This document shows, piece by piece, positions 17,877-27,178 of a stretch of 64,000 nt of DNA. The first letter of the stretch is position 1. Each line of letters opens with the position of its first letter. Origin of the DNA: Oscillospiraceae bacterium (GTDB lineage: Bacteria; Bacillota; Clostridia; Oscillospirales; Ruminococcaceae). Made by a program: the position numbers and the translations under genes. The DNA lies in the NCBI GenBank assembly GCA_028692035.1, contig JAQUYD010000005.1:1-64000 (forward strand). Reading direction: 5' to 3'. The notes beneath the pieces were generated by a model that did no database searches, had not been told where the DNA came from, and was given only the letters and a program-made list of their open reading frames with translations.

Positions 17877-18293
17877 TTACCGCACCTTCTTTTTTTCTTC
17901 AATAAACTGGTCCATCGTATAGCAATCGAGCTGGCGGCGCAAGTTTTGGGACAATTCCTCAAATACACATTGAAATATGCATGGCCCCTCTTTCTCCCGC
18001 GTGCATTGGTAATCCCCTTTGACACAACGAGCCATATGTATCGGGCCTTCGATGGTTTCCACAATCTCCCGCAGCGAAATTTCTCTAGGTTTTCGGGCCA
18101 GCTCATAGCCGCCCGCCGCGCCCTTGTAGGAGATAACCAGCCCCGCCGCCACCAACTTCCGTAAAATTTTCAAAGCAAAGCGCACTGTCACCCCTGACAT
18201 TTGGGCCAGCGTACCCGCGTCAATCCGCCTTTTGCCCACGGCAAGCGCATAAATGATACGCACCGCATAATCTGCTTCCAACGTCATTTGCAC
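17877..18293 (-). CDS. Rrf2 family transcriptional regulator with four Cys
   Basis: The 138-residue protein has an N-terminal winged helix (TLAQMSGVTVRFALKILRKL, about 28-47) and the wing KGAAGGYELAR typical of Rrf2/IscR. Cys90, Cys97, Cys105 and Cys109 lie where IscR and NsrR carry Fe-S ligands, so a redox- or iron-responsive cluster is plausible. The most likely start is GTG 18293, with GGAG upstream; ATG 18287 is an alternative. It sits between rpoD and a dehydrogenase, with no terminator from rpoD, so the dehydrogenase is its obvious first target candidate. That regulation is inference. Confidence 0.87.
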   Translation of the reverse strand: MQMTLEADYAVRIIYALAVGKRRIDAGTLAQMSGVTVRFALKILRKLVAAGLVISYKGAAGGYELARKPREISLREIVETIEGPIHMARCVKGDYQCTREKEGPCIFQCVFEELSQNLRRQLDCYTMDQFIEEKKKVR

Positions 18294-18328
18294 CGTTTCT
18301 CACGCTCCTTTGCGAAAACAAGCTGTAC

Positions 18329-19423
18329 TTAGTCCAAAAAGTCTTTGAGTTTTTTGCTTCTGCTCGGATGGCGCAGCTTTCGCAGCGCTTTGGCCTCAAT
18401 CTGGCGGATGCGCTCGCGGGTTACGTTAAACTCTTTGCCTACCTCTTCCAACGTACGGCTTCTGCCGTCCTCCAGGCCGAACCGCAGGCGCAGGACTTTT
18501 TCTTCCCTGGGGGTCAGCGTTTGCAGCACATCACTGAGCTGCTCTTTTAACAGCGTGTGGGAAGCCGCTTCCGCCGGAGCAGGGGCATCATCATCGGGAA
18601 TAAAATCGCCTAGATGGCTGTCTTCCTCCTCACCAATTGGGGTTTCCAGGCTCACCGGCTCCTGCGCTACCCGCATGATCTCGCGGACCTTATCCACCGG
18701 CATATCCAATTCTTTGGCGATCTCATCTGCCGTGGGCTCATGGCCGTTTTTGTGCAGCAGCTGGTTGGACACCTTTTTCACCTTATTGATGGTTTCCACC
18801 ATGTGCACTGGGATCCGGATGGTCCGGGCCTGGTCCGCAATGGCACGGGTGATGGCCTGCCGGATCCACCAAGTCGCATAGGTGGAAAATTTAAAGCCTT
18901 TGGTATGGTCGAATTTTTCCACTGCCTTGATTAAGCCCAGGTTCCCCTCCTGGATCAAATCCAGAAACTGCATCCCACGGCCCACATACCGTTTGGCAAT
19001 GCTGACCACCAGCCGCAGGTTCGCCTCGGACAGACGCTTTTTGGCGTAATCGTCGCCCTGTGCCATCCGCTGCGCCAAATCAATCTCTTCCTCCGAGCTC
19101 AACAGCGGCACCCTACCAATCTCCTTGAGATAAACCTTTACCGGGTCGTCGATGTTTACGCCCTCGGCGGGAGGGGCTTCCTCTTCCTCTTCAGAAGCGG
19201 CTGCAACTGGAATCGTGTTCAGATCCAGGTCAATGTCCGGCTCCAAATCCTCAATGATTTCAATGTTTAAGCCTTCCAGCGTATCGTAAAGCTTATCCAC
19301 CTTGTCCACGTCGAAATCCAACTCTTCCAGCGCGTCGGTGATTTCCTTGGTCGTCAGCTTGCCCTTGGCTTTTCCCGATTCGATCAAATCTTTGATGACA
19401 GATTTTTTGTCCTGTGTCGCCAT
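18329..19423 (-). CDS. rpoD: RNA polymerase primary sigma factor SigA/RpoD
   Basis: The 364-residue protein has region 1.1 at the N-terminus, an acidic linker (EEEEEAPP) followed by region 1.2, regions 2.1-2.4 including [20 protein letters not shown] and [14 protein letters not shown], region 3, and region 4.2 with [20 protein letters not shown]. It lacks the large non-conserved insertion of proteobacterial sigma-70. The start at 19423 is chosen from family length and a GGGAG upstream; the longer frame runs into dnaG. It is the third gene of dgt-dnaG-rpoD. The 140-nt gap after dnaG leaves room for an extra promoter, but I see no convincing one. Confidence 0.96.
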   Translation of the reverse strand: MATQDKKSVIKDLIESGKAKGKLTTKEITDALEELDFDVDKVDKLYDTLEGLNIEIIEDLEPDIDLDLNTIPVAAASEEEEEAPPAEGVNIDDPVKVYLKEIGRVPLLSSEEEIDLAQRMAQGDDYAKKRLSEANLRLVVSIAKRYVGRGMQFLDLIQEGNLGLIKAVEKFDHTKGFKFSTYATWWIRQAITRAIADQARTIRIPVHMVETINKVKKVSNQLLHKNGHEPTADEIAKELDMPVDKVREIMRVAQEPVSLETPIGEEEDSHLGDFIPDDDAPAPAEAASHTLLKEQLSDVLQTLTPREEKVLRLRFGLEDGRSRTLEEVGKEFNVTRERIRQIEAKALRKLRHPSRSKKLKDFLD

Positions 19424-19562
19424 ATCCTTTGCTCTCCCATTTCTCTCCGCGAAAAAATTTGCTACCCGCCCGCCCCGCGAAGCCACGAACGGCAATCTTT
19501 CCAACCGGGCCGCCTCCTGCTTTACAAGGCGCCGGTGTTGTTCCATTGGTTTCCAATCTCGC

Positions 19563-21320
19563 CTACGGCTTTTTCTTTGCCGCCAGGCCCGCCACATATT
19601 CCCCCAGCTGCTCCCGATCCATCTGACGAAGCTCTTCCGGCGATTTTTTGGCCTTGCCGGCCAGAATGGTGTCGATGTAATCAGCAGCCTCTTTCTGGGT
19701 CGCCCTTGTGGACGCAGCGTCCGCTAAAATCCCGGCCACCTTCCCCATCTGCACCTCATCCAGCTGCTCAGACAAGGCGATGAGCTCCACCGGCCGGCCC
19801 TCCTGCAACCGCTGGCAGATCACCCGAAAAATTTCCCGGTTAAAGTCGGTAAGAAAATCTTCCGGCTGAATCCGCTCCAAAATCGTCCGGTGGTAATCCG
19901 GATTTTTTAGCAGGATCCCGATCAGCCGTTCCTCCGCCAGCGCTTCCTTTAGGTGGGCTGTCCGCTGTGGATCCCGCCGTTCTTTGGCCCCTGCTGCAAA
20001 AACCGTCAGATCCCGGGACTGTTTTTTCTCGGCATTTTTCGCCTGCTGCCGAATGATATACTGAATCTGTACTGACAACGGCTCTTTGGATACGTCTAAT
20101 TCCGCCGCGATTTTGGCCACATACACATCCCGCTCAATGGGGTTGCGGATCCCCGCCATAAACTGGGCGAATTCCTTTAAGAACCCCACCTTGCCGTCGG
20201 ACGTTTCCAAATCGTATTTCTGCCGCAGCTTGCCAATTTCAAATTCCATGGCGCTTCCCGCCCCCTCCAGCAGCAGCCGAAAACGGGTGGCGCCGAACTT
20301 TTTTATAAATTCATCCGGGTCCTTTGCGTCCTTGACCTTTAACACCCGAACCTTTAATCCGATCTCGCCGAACATATTGATCGCCCGGTTGGTCGCTTTC
20401 TGCCCCGCGCCGTCGGCGTCGTAGGCGATGACCACCTCCCCTGCATATTGGGAGATCATCCGGGCCTGCTCCGCAGTCAAAGAGGTACCCAACGTTGCTA
20501 CCGCGTTGGTAAAGCCCGCCTGATGTAGCGCCACCACGTCCATGTAGCCCTCCGCCAAAATCAAAGCCGGTTCCTTGGCCGATTTTGCAAAGTTGAGCGC
20601 AAACAGGTTGCGGCTTTTCTTAAACACCGGCGTATCCGGCGAGTTGAGGTATTTGGGTCCCTTCCCGTCCATGATCCGCCCGCCAAAGGCGATGACGTTG
20701 CCCCGGATATCGATGATTGGGAAGATCACCCGGCCCCGAAACTGGTCGTAATAGCTGCCCCGGCTGCTTTTCACCGCAATGGTCGCCGCTACCAGCTCGT
20801 CCACCCGAAAGCCCTTGCCAAGCAGATGCTTGATGGCCGCGTCCCAGCTTTCCGGCGCGTACCCCAACCCAAAATGGCGGATGGTACTGTCCGAAAGGCC
20901 CCGCTCCCGCAGATAATCCAGCCCTTTCTTCCCCGCCGGGGAAACCAGGGACTGATGGTAAAAGCGCGCCGTCTCCCGGTTGATTTCTAAAATGCGGGTC
21001 TTTAGCTTTGCAAAGCTGTCGTCGTAGCCGTCCTCCGGCATCGCCAAGCCCGCCCGCTGGGCCAAAAGCTTGACCGCCTCGATGTAGTCCAGGTTTTCCA
21101 TCCGGCGCACAAAGGTGACCACGTCCCCCCCTGCGCCGCAGCCGAAACAGTAAAACGACTGGCTGTCCGGATAGACGGTAAAAGAGGGCGTTTTCTCCGA
21201 ATGGAATGGGCACAGCCCCACCAGATTCCGCCCCCGCCGCTTGACGTTGACGTAGGAGCCGATCACATCCTCGATGTCGTTTCGCCCCTTGAGCTCCGAA
21301 ATAAACTGCTCGCTTAACAT
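19563..21320 (-). CDS. dnaG: DNA primase
   Basis: DnaG makes RNA primers for replication together with DnaB helicase (here at 57288-58646). The 585-residue protein has the N-terminal zinc site Cys37-x2-His40 ... Cys58-x2-Cys61 (CPFH and CFGC), the TOPRIM motifs [10 protein letters not shown] (about residue 262 on) and [12 protein letters not shown], and a helicase-binding C-terminal region. It lies in the conserved dgt-dnaG-rpoD order, the Firmicutes form of the macromolecular synthesis operon. Confidence 0.96.
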   Translation of the reverse strand: MLSEQFISELKGRNDIEDVIGSYVNVKRRGRNLVGLCPFHSEKTPSFTVYPDSQSFYCFGCGAGGDVVTFVRRMENLDYIEAVKLLAQRAGLAMPEDGYDDSFAKLKTRILEINRETARFYHQSLVSPAGKKGLDYLRERGLSDSTIRHFGLGYAPESWDAAIKHLLGKGFRVDELVAATIAVKSSRGSYYDQFRGRVIFPIIDIRGNVIAFGGRIMDGKGPKYLNSPDTPVFKKSRNLFALNFAKSAKEPALILAEGYMDVVALHQAGFTNAVATLGTSLTAEQARMISQYAGEVVIAYDADGAGQKATNRAINMFGEIGLKVRVLKVKDAKDPDEFIKKFGATRFRLLLEGAGSAMEFEIGKLRQKYDLETSDGKVGFLKEFAQFMAGIRNPIERDVYVAKIAAELDVSKEPLSVQIQYIIRQQAKNAEKKQSRDLTVFAAGAKERRDPQRTAHLKEALAEERLIGILLKNPDYHRTILERIQPEDFLTDFNREIFRVICQRLQEGRPVELIALSEQLDEVQMGKVAGILADAASTRATQKEAADYIDTILAGKAKKSPEELRQMDREQLGEYVAGLAAKKKP

Positions 21321-21373
21321 GCGCCCATTCCCCCTTTCTGCCTATGCGCTTTTCCCTTGCTGGGCATGGTTTT

Positions 21374-22378
21374 TTATTCGCTGATTCCCTGCCAGCTTTC
21401 CGGGACAAACAGCTGGGTATAAAGATGGATGGCAAACCGGTCGCTCATGCCGGAAATATAGTCACACACCGCCCGGTGAATCCCCTCTTGCTCCCATACG
21501 GCACGATACTCTGATGGGAGTTTTTCCCCGTGTTCGATAAAATATGCATATAGGCTCTTGACCACCTTTTCCGCCTTGCCCTCTTCGCTTTTGGCAACCG
21601 GATTGGTGTAAACCGCTTCAAACAGGAATTGCTGTAACTGTAAAAAAATCCGGTAGGTCTGCTCGTCCATGGCAATGGTCTCGCCGCTGTTTTCAATAAC
21701 CGCGCTCACCAGCGCCGCGATCCGTTGATTTTTTGTGCGCCCGAGCGTCCACTTCACTTCCCAAGGGAGCTCTTCTTCACTGAGCACGCCGGCCCTGACC
21801 GCGTCGTCCACATCGTGGTTCATATAGGCGATCTTGTCCGAAAAACGGATCAGCCGCCCTTCCAGTGTTGCCGCTTCCTGCCCGGTGGTGTGGCAGCGGA
21901 TGCCATCTAGCACCTCTGCGCACAGGTTTAAGCCACGGCCGTCCTTCTCCAGTTTTTCAACCACCCGCACGCTTTGCAGATAATGCTGGAAACCCCATGG
22001 GCAGATCTCATTAAGCGCCCGCTCCCCCGCATGGCCAAAAGGGGTATGTCCCAGATCATGGGCCAGGGCGATTGCTTCGGTCAAATCCTCATTCAGCCGC
22101 AGCGCCCGGGCGATGGTACGGGCGATCTGCGCCACCTCCAGCGTATGGGTCAGCCTGGTGCGATAATGATCCCCCTCTGGGCTTAAAAACACCTGGGTTT
22201 TGTGCATTAGCCGCCGGAAGGACTTGCAGTGGATGATCCGGTCCCGGTCCCGCTGGAACGGGGTGCGGATCGGATCCTCTTCCTCCGGCCGGGCGCGCCC
22301 GGCGGTTCGCTGCGATAGGACTGCCCGGGGCGAAAGATACTGCGCTTCCTGTTGTTGGGTCTGTTCCCGGATCGTCAT
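21374..22378 (-). CDS. dgt: Deoxyguanosinetriphosphate triphosphohydrolase-like protein
   Basis: This HD-domain enzyme hydrolyses dGTP or other dNTPs to nucleoside and triphosphate. The 334-residue protein shows the HD elements TRLTHTLEVAQIAR (first His), ALAHDLGHTPFGHAGE (the His-Asp pair) and SDKIAYMNHDVDDA. It belongs to the shorter type 2 group found in Firmicutes. ATG 22378 is preferred over ATG 22384 because AGGAG is then seven nucleotides away. It is the first gene of the dgt-dnaG-rpoD unit. No clean promoter is seen; an AT-rich inverted repeat lies about 70 nt upstream. Confidence 0.92.
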   Translation of the reverse strand: MTIREQTQQQEAQYLSPRAVLSQRTAGRARPEEEDPIRTPFQRDRDRIIHCKSFRRLMHKTQVFLSPEGDHYRTRLTHTLEVAQIARTIARALRLNEDLTEAIALAHDLGHTPFGHAGERALNEICPWGFQHYLQSVRVVEKLEKDGRGLNLCAEVLDGIRCHTTGQEAATLEGRLIRFSDKIAYMNHDVDDAVRAGVLSEEELPWEVKWTLGRTKNQRIAALVSAVIENSGETIAMDEQTYRIFLQLQQFLFEAVYTNPVAKSEEGKAEKVVKSLYAYFIEHGEKLPSEYRAVWEQEGIHRAVCDYISGMSDRFAIHLYTQLFVPESWQGISE

Positions 22379-22445
22379 GGGCATTCTCCTTTTTGGGACA
22401 ACTCTCTATTGTTATAGTACGAAACAAATCCACAAAGTCCTGCTT

Positions 22446-22476
22446 TTTTACGAAAAAATTTTTATTTTTCGTAAAA
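22446..22476. repeat. AT-rich inverted repeat between yigZ and dgt
   Basis: Arms of 12 nt, TTTTACGAAAAA and its complement, flank a 7-nt loop. It may act as a terminator of yigZ read on the minus strand or as part of the dgt control region. Confidence 0.6.
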
Positions 22477-22510
22477 TATCTCTGTTATGAGAACGCCCGA
22501 GGGGGACGTT

Positions 22511-23137
22511 TTATTCCAAATCCGTACAAATTTCTTCTAACATCTGCGGCGTTACAGTAGCGGCGGTCAGCTCCGTGAGCTCTTTTTGAAATGCCTCCAC
22601 CCGGTCCGAGCGCATCATCACCTTCAGCCGCACTGCCTCGCCGAAATCCGATTCCATCGTCTGGGCGTTGTACCGGGGCAGAAGGTATCCGATCTTTCCG
22701 TACCAGTCGTAGCCAAAGGCCATTTCCATGATGGTGCAAGGGTTCATATGTCGCCGCGCCGCCGCGTCAACCGCCAGCTTTGCCCCGTGGGAATAAGCGC
22801 GGACCAATCCTCCCGCCCCCAGTAGGATGCCGCCAAAATACCGGGTGACCACCACTGCCACATCCGTAAGCCCTTCCCGCTCGATCACCTCCAGCACCGG
22901 CACGCCGCCGGTGCCCTGCGGTTCCCCGTCGTCGCTCATCCGCTTGATCCCGCTTTCCCGCAGGATATAGGCAAATACGTTGTGGGTTGCCTCCCGGTGG
23001 CCGGTGCGGATGCGGGCGAGGAAAGCCAGCGCCTCATCCTCGTTTTTTACCGGCGCAATGTGGCCGATAAACCTGGATTTCCGCTCTATAAATTCGTCGC
23101 TGGCATAGCCTGCCACCGTCTCATAAGGCTGGAACAA
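22511..23137 (-). CDS. yigZ: YigZ/IMPACT family protein, TTG start
   Basis: This 208-residue protein of the UPF0029/IMPACT family has the N-terminal pattern KSRFIGHIAPVKNEDEA, then the highly conserved DDGEPQGTGGVPVLEV and VVVTRYFGGILLGAGGLVRAY. Eukaryotic IMPACT modulates GCN2; the bacterial role is unclear, with ribosome-associated functions proposed. No ATG fits the family N-terminus. A TTG at 23137 preceded by AAAGGGG gives the expected length. It follows rpmE after a terminator. Confidence 0.88.
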   Translation of the reverse strand: MFQPYETVAGYASDEFIERKSRFIGHIAPVKNEDEALAFLARIRTGHREATHNVFAYILRESGIKRMSDDGEPQGTGGVPVLEVIEREGLTDVAVVVTRYFGGILLGAGGLVRAYSHGAKLAVDAAARRHMNPCTIMEMAFGYDWYGKIGYLLPRYNAQTMESDFGEAVRLKVMMRSDRVEAFQKELTELTAATVTPQMLEEICTDLE

Positions 23138-23164
23138 GTGACCGCCCCTTTCTGGCTTTGGAAT

Positions 23165-23195
23165 AAGAAAAGACGGTACATCCCTGCACCGCCTT
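23165..23195 (-). terminator. Terminator of rpmE
   Basis: On the minus strand GGCGGTGCA pairs with TGTACCGTC around GGGA and is followed by TTTTCTT. It lies between rpmE and yigZ. Confidence 0.7.
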
Positions 23196-23222
23196 ACTCT
23201 GCTTATTTTACAAAAACGCGAC

Positions 23223-23435
23223 TTACTCTGCTTTATTGCCTTTACCGAAACGTTTATTGAATCTGTCAACACGACCGCCGGTATCAACCAGCTTCTGTCT
23301 TCCGGTAAAGAACGGATGGCATTTGGAACAAATTTCAACCCGGATGTCCTTCTGGGTGGAACGAGTCTCAAATTCCGCGCCACAAGCGCAACGGATCACC
23401 GTTTTTTCGTAGTTGGGATGGATTCCTTGTTTCAT
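23223..23435 (-). CDS. rpmE: 50S ribosomal protein L31 (zinc-binding form)
   Basis: L31 is part of the central protuberance and bridges the two ribosomal subunits. The 70-residue protein starts [11 protein letters not shown] and keeps the zinc cysteines (CACG near residue 16 and CSKC near 36), so it is the C+ form. The start 23435 is used because an AGAGGTGA lies upstream; a GTG 12 nt earlier falls inside that site. It has its own promoter, overlapped by a perfect palindrome, and its own terminator. Confidence 0.95.
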   Translation of the reverse strand: MKQGIHPNYEKTVIRCACGAEFETRSTQKDIRVEICSKCHPFFTGRQKLVDTGGRVDRFNKRFGKGNKAE

Positions 23436-23477
23436 TGGGTAAGTCACCTCTTTCTGCTATGCATGATTAACGGAGTT

Positions 23478-23520
23478 ATCATACCACATCGTGTTTAAAA
23501 AAGCAAGCTTTTTTAAACAC
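23478..23520 (-). promoter_or_regulatory. rpmE promoter with a 30-bp palindrome over the -35
   Basis: On the minus strand TTGCTT (23501-23506) and TATGAT (23478-23483) are 17 nt apart. A perfect inverted repeat with 14-nt arms (GTGTTTAAAAAAGC and its complement, two-base centre) spans 23491-23520 and contains the -35, so a repressor site or an upstream terminator is possible. Confidence 0.65.
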
Positions 23521-23668
23521 CGTAAAAGCTGTTTTTTCCGTGCCGGTCTGGGGCCTGTCAGGCTGCGCTGCGTAGGCTGCCGCTTCTGGAAAATAGAACG
23601 GATTCTGCGCACTGCCGAATTTCCATGCTTCGTCGTCTCCTTTGCACACAGCGGGCGCCTGTCTCAGA

Positions 23669-25381
23669 TCAAAACCCCATAATTTGAGTCATTTTCGCCT
23701 TGAACTGGCCTTCCAGCGCCAAGGCGTCATCCCGGCTGGAGCCTTGAACCATAAAGTAGACCTTGATTTTCGGCTCGGTGCCGGAGGGGCGCACCACAAT
23801 GACATTATTACCCTCCAGCCCGTATTCCACCACATTGGATTGGGGCAGATGGATCTGCTGTTCCCCCTGGGCCGATTTTTTGACCGATGCCTGATAATCG
23901 GACACCCACAGCACCTTTTTGCCGCAGATTTCGGCAGGCGCGTCCTTGCGCAGGCCGTCCATGATCTCGCGCATCCGCTCCATACCAGAAGCGCCCTCGC
24001 AGGTAAAGCTGGCTTGGGTATTCAAATGCATCCCATATTTTTCATATAGGCCAAACAGGACGTCTGCCAGCGTCCTACCCTGTTTTTTGTAGTAGGCGGC
24101 CATCTCGCAAATAAGCATAGACCCGTCCACCGCATCCTTATCCCGCACATAGCCGCCGGACAGGTAGCCGTAGCTTTCCTCAAAGCCAAAGATATACCGG
24201 TCCGCCTCGCCCTTCTGCTCCAGCCGGAGGATCTGCTCGCCGATATATTTAAATCCGGTGAGGATATTGACCACTTCAAACCCATAGGTTTCGGCCAGCC
24301 TGTCAATCATAGAAGTCGTCACAATTGTTTTGACCACAACGGGGTTTTGGGGCATCGTCCCCAGCTCGATGCGGGAACTGGCGATATAATCGGTAAGCAG
24401 CACCCCTACCTCGTTTCCGGTCAAAAGCAGGTAGCTGCCGCCGTGGGGCACTGCAATGCCCACCCGGTCGCAATCCGGATCGGTGGCCAGCAAGAGGTCA
24501 GGCTTTTCGGTCTCGCATAGATCCAGCCCCTTTTGCAGGGCCTCCCGGATCTCGGGGTTCGGATACGGACAGGTGGGAAAATTGCCATCCGGCATCTCCT
24601 GTTCTTTCACCGGCACCACGTCCTTCACGCCAATCCGGTCCAAAATCGCCCGGACGCAAAGGTTGCCCGCGCCGTTTAAAGGGGTGTACACCACCTTCAT
24701 GCCGCTGCCCGCGCAGATGCCCTTGCGGATAGACTGGGCTTCTACCGCGTCCAGATACCGGTCAATGACCGCCTGCTCAATATATTGGATTTTTCCCTGT
24801 GCCAACGCCTTGTCAAAATCCGCGACTTTGACGCCGTCGAAAATATCAATATGCTTCGTTTGATCCAATACCGCGTTTGCTGCCTCATCGGTCATTTGGC
24901 AGCCGTCGGGCCCGTAGGCTTTGTATCCGTTGTATTTGGCTGGGTTGTGGCTGGCGGTAACCATAACTCCCGCCTGGCAGCCCAGATCCCGCACCGCAAA
25001 GGACAGCGCCGGCGTAGGCATCAGCTGGCGGTACAAATAGGCCGTAATGCCGTTGGCCGCCATGACCCGTGCGGTCTCTTCCGCAAAAAGCCGGGAATTG
25101 ATCCGGGAATCGTAGGCAATGGCAATGCTGCTTTTGGGATACTTCCCGTTAAGGTAGTTCGCCATCCCTTGCGTCGCCTTGCGGACGGTGTAGATATTCA
25201 TCCGGTTAGTGCCCGCCCCCAGCACGCCGCGCAGGCCCGCGGTGCCAAACGCAAGCTCTTGATAAAACCGGTCAAAAATTTCGTCATCCTGCTTTTTTAT
25301 ACTCAGCAATTCATCCCGCAACGAAGAATCCTCCAGGGGAAAATCCAACCAGCGTTGATACTGCATTTTTTCTGTCATCAT
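23669..25381 (-). CDS. pgcA: Alpha-phosphoglucomutase/phosphomannomutase family
   Basis: This enzyme interconverts glucose 1- and 6-phosphate, feeding glycolipid and polysaccharide synthesis. The 570-residue protein has the alpha-D-phosphohexomutase layout: the FGTAGLRG start region (about residues 47-54), the phosphoserine loop TASHNPAKYNGYK, the metal loop TDPDCDRVGIA, the sugar-binding GFEESYGYLSGG and the phosphate-binding RPSGTEPKIKVY. The length matches Bacillus PgcA-type enzymes. Adjacent in-frame ATGs at 25381 and 25378 both follow GGAGG; the first is used. It diverges from comM and has a good promoter. Confidence 0.93.
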   Translation of the reverse strand: MMTEKMQYQRWLDFPLEDSSLRDELLSIKKQDDEIFDRFYQELAFGTAGLRGVLGAGTNRMNIYTVRKATQGMANYLNGKYPKSSIAIAYDSRINSRLFAEETARVMAANGITAYLYRQLMPTPALSFAVRDLGCQAGVMVTASHNPAKYNGYKAYGPDGCQMTDEAANAVLDQTKHIDIFDGVKVADFDKALAQGKIQYIEQAVIDRYLDAVEAQSIRKGICAGSGMKVVYTPLNGAGNLCVRAILDRIGVKDVVPVKEQEMPDGNFPTCPYPNPEIREALQKGLDLCETEKPDLLLATDPDCDRVGIAVPHGGSYLLLTGNEVGVLLTDYIASSRIELGTMPQNPVVVKTIVTTSMIDRLAETYGFEVVNILTGFKYIGEQILRLEQKGEADRYIFGFEESYGYLSGGYVRDKDAVDGSMLICEMAAYYKKQGRTLADVLFGLYEKYGMHLNTQASFTCEGASGMERMREIMDGLRKDAPAEICGKKVLWVSDYQASVKKSAQGEQQIHLPQSNVVEYGLEGNNVIVVRPSGTEPKIKVYFMVQGSSRDDALALEGQFKAKMTQIMGF

Positions 25382-25427
25382 AATCGCCTCCAGCTTTTTG
25401 TGGGACCTGTGTTGTCCGCTTTTTATC

Positions 25428-25456
25428 AGTATACCGTACTTATCTGTTTTTCTCAA
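25428..25456 (-). promoter_or_regulatory. Predicted sigma-A promoter of pgcA
   Basis: TTGAGA (25451-25456) and TATACT (25428-25433) on the minus strand are exactly 17 nt apart and lie about 47 nt before the start codon. Confidence 0.65.
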
Positions 25457-25642
25457 TAGTTTTTTGGCGGGACTGCCCAAATTCTTCTACAAAAATGCCG
25501 CAAAAGATAGACAATTTACCCTTTTTTCATTGAAATTTTACAAGAAACCAGGCAAAAATGTGGAAAAAATCCCCACCGCTCTGGTAAGGCTCGCCAAAAT
25601 GCGCTATACTGGTCTTATTGTTAGAGGGCAGGTGTTTTTCGT

Positions 25643-27169
25643 ATGTTTTATTCAGTCAACAGTATGGGCCTTTTGGGGCTGTCCGCCTATCCGGTTCGGG
25701 CGGAGGTAGACCTCTCCCAATCCATGCCCTCTTTCGAGGTCGTGGGGCTGCCAGGCGCGGCGGTCAAGGAATCCCGAGACCGAGTCCGCTCCGCTATCCG
25801 CAACTGCGGGATGGCCTTTCCGCTAGGCAAAATCATCGTCAACCTTTCCCCCGCCGATGTGAAAAAGGACGGCGCTTTGTATGATCTGCCCATTTTCTTC
25901 GGCGTACTGATGGCCGCCGGAATGCTGGACGCTGACCTTTCGGACAGCGCCTTTTTCGGGGAACTGTCCCTGTCCGGCGAGGTGCGCCGGGTAAACGGCG
26001 CGCTGCCCATGGTGCTGGGCGCAAAGGAACGGGGGCTGCACCGGGTCTTTCTCCCCCAAGCCAACGCCGCTGAGGGATCGGTGATCCAGGGCATTGAAGT
26101 GTATGGGATCTCCCATGTGCGGGAGCTTTTGGACTGGTATCAGACAGGGGCTGCCCTCGCCCCTGTCCGGGAGGGGGACTATCCCCGGGAACCGGCCCCT
26201 TTCCCCCTGGATTTTGCCGACGTAAAAGGCCAGTCCGGCGCCAAACGGGCGCTGGAAGTCGCAGCCGCCGGCGGGCACAACCTGTTGATGATCGGCTCTC
26301 CCGGCGCAGGCAAATCCATGCTGGCCAAACGCATCCCCACCATCCTGCCGGAGATGACCTTTGAAGAATCCATCGAGGCCACCAAAATTCATTCGGTGGC
26401 GGGGCTTTTGCCGGACGGCGGCGCGCTGATCACCAGTCGGCCATTCCGGGCGCCGCACCACACCATCTCCCCTGCCGGCCTTTCGGGGGGCGGGGCCGTT
26501 CCGCGGCCCGGGGAGATCTCCCTTGCCCACAACGGCGTTCTGTTTTTAGACGAGCTGCCCGAATTTTCCCGGGACGCTATGGAGGTTTTGCGCCAGCCCA
26601 TTGAAGACGGGCAGGTAACCATCTCCCGGGTGTCCGGCACCTTGACCTACCCTTGCGACATGATGGTGGTCGCCGCCATGAACCCCTGCCCTTGCGGCTA
26701 TTTTGGCCATCCAGTGCGGGAGTGCAGCTGTTCCGCCAGTGCGGTAAGCCGCTATCTGTCCCGAGTGTCCGGCCCGCTTTTGGATCGGCTGGATCTCCAT
26801 GTGGAGGTCGCCCCGGTCGAATACCGGAACCTGGTTTCCACCGATTCGGAAGAGCCGTCCGCGGTGATCCGCCAGCGGGTCAACCGGGCCCGGCAGCTGC
26901 AACAGGAGCGGTACCGGGAAATCGGCGTTTCCTGCAACGCCAAGCTGTCCGCTCCGGCGCTGGCCCGCTTCTGCCCCATGGACGACGGGGCCTCCGCCCT
27001 GCTCTCCCGCGCCTTTGAAAGCATGGGACTGTCTGCCCGGGCCTACGACCGCATTTTAAAGGTATCCCGCACCATTGCCGATCTGGACGGCGCCGAGGTC
27101 ATTTCCCGCCGCCATATTGCCGAGGCGGTGCAGTACCGCAGTTTGGACCGTAAATACTGGTCACGATAA
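25643..27169 (+). CDS. comM: YifB/ComM family Mg-chelatase-like AAA+ ATPase
   Basis: ComM is a hexameric helicase that promotes branch migration during natural transformation; in non-competent bacteria YifB has an unclear role. The 508-residue protein has an N-terminal Lon-like domain, Walker A GSPGAGKS (about residues 216-223), Walker B VLFLDELPEF, the conserved MNPCPCGYFG cysteine motif and a C-terminal chelatase-like domain. An AGGTG lies upstream of the ATG, and a TATACT at 25605 is a possible -10. dprA, its frequent neighbour, is not here. It is followed 10 nt later by a GNAT gene, likely in the same transcript. Confidence 0.93.
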   Translation: MFYSVNSMGLLGLSAYPVRAEVDLSQSMPSFEVVGLPGAAVKESRDRVRSAIRNCGMAFPLGKIIVNLSPADVKKDGALYDLPIFFGVLMAAGMLDADLSDSAFFGELSLSGEVRRVNGALPMVLGAKERGLHRVFLPQANAAEGSVIQGIEVYGISHVRELLDWYQTGAALAPVREGDYPREPAPFPLDFADVKGQSGAKRALEVAAAGGHNLLMIGSPGAGKSMLAKRIPTILPEMTFEESIEATKIHSVAGLLPDGGALITSRPFRAPHHTISPAGLSGGGAVPRPGEISLAHNGVLFLDELPEFSRDAMEVLRQPIEDGQVTISRVSGTLTYPCDMMVVAAMNPCPCGYFGHPVRECSCSASAVSRYLSRVSGPLLDRLDLHVEVAPVEYRNLVSTDSEEPSAVIRQRVNRARQLQQERYREIGVSCNAKLSAPALARFCPMDDGASALLSRAFESMGLSARAYDRILKVSRTIADLDGAEVISRRHIAEAVQYRSLDRKYWSR

Positions 27170-27178
27170 GGAGTTTTT

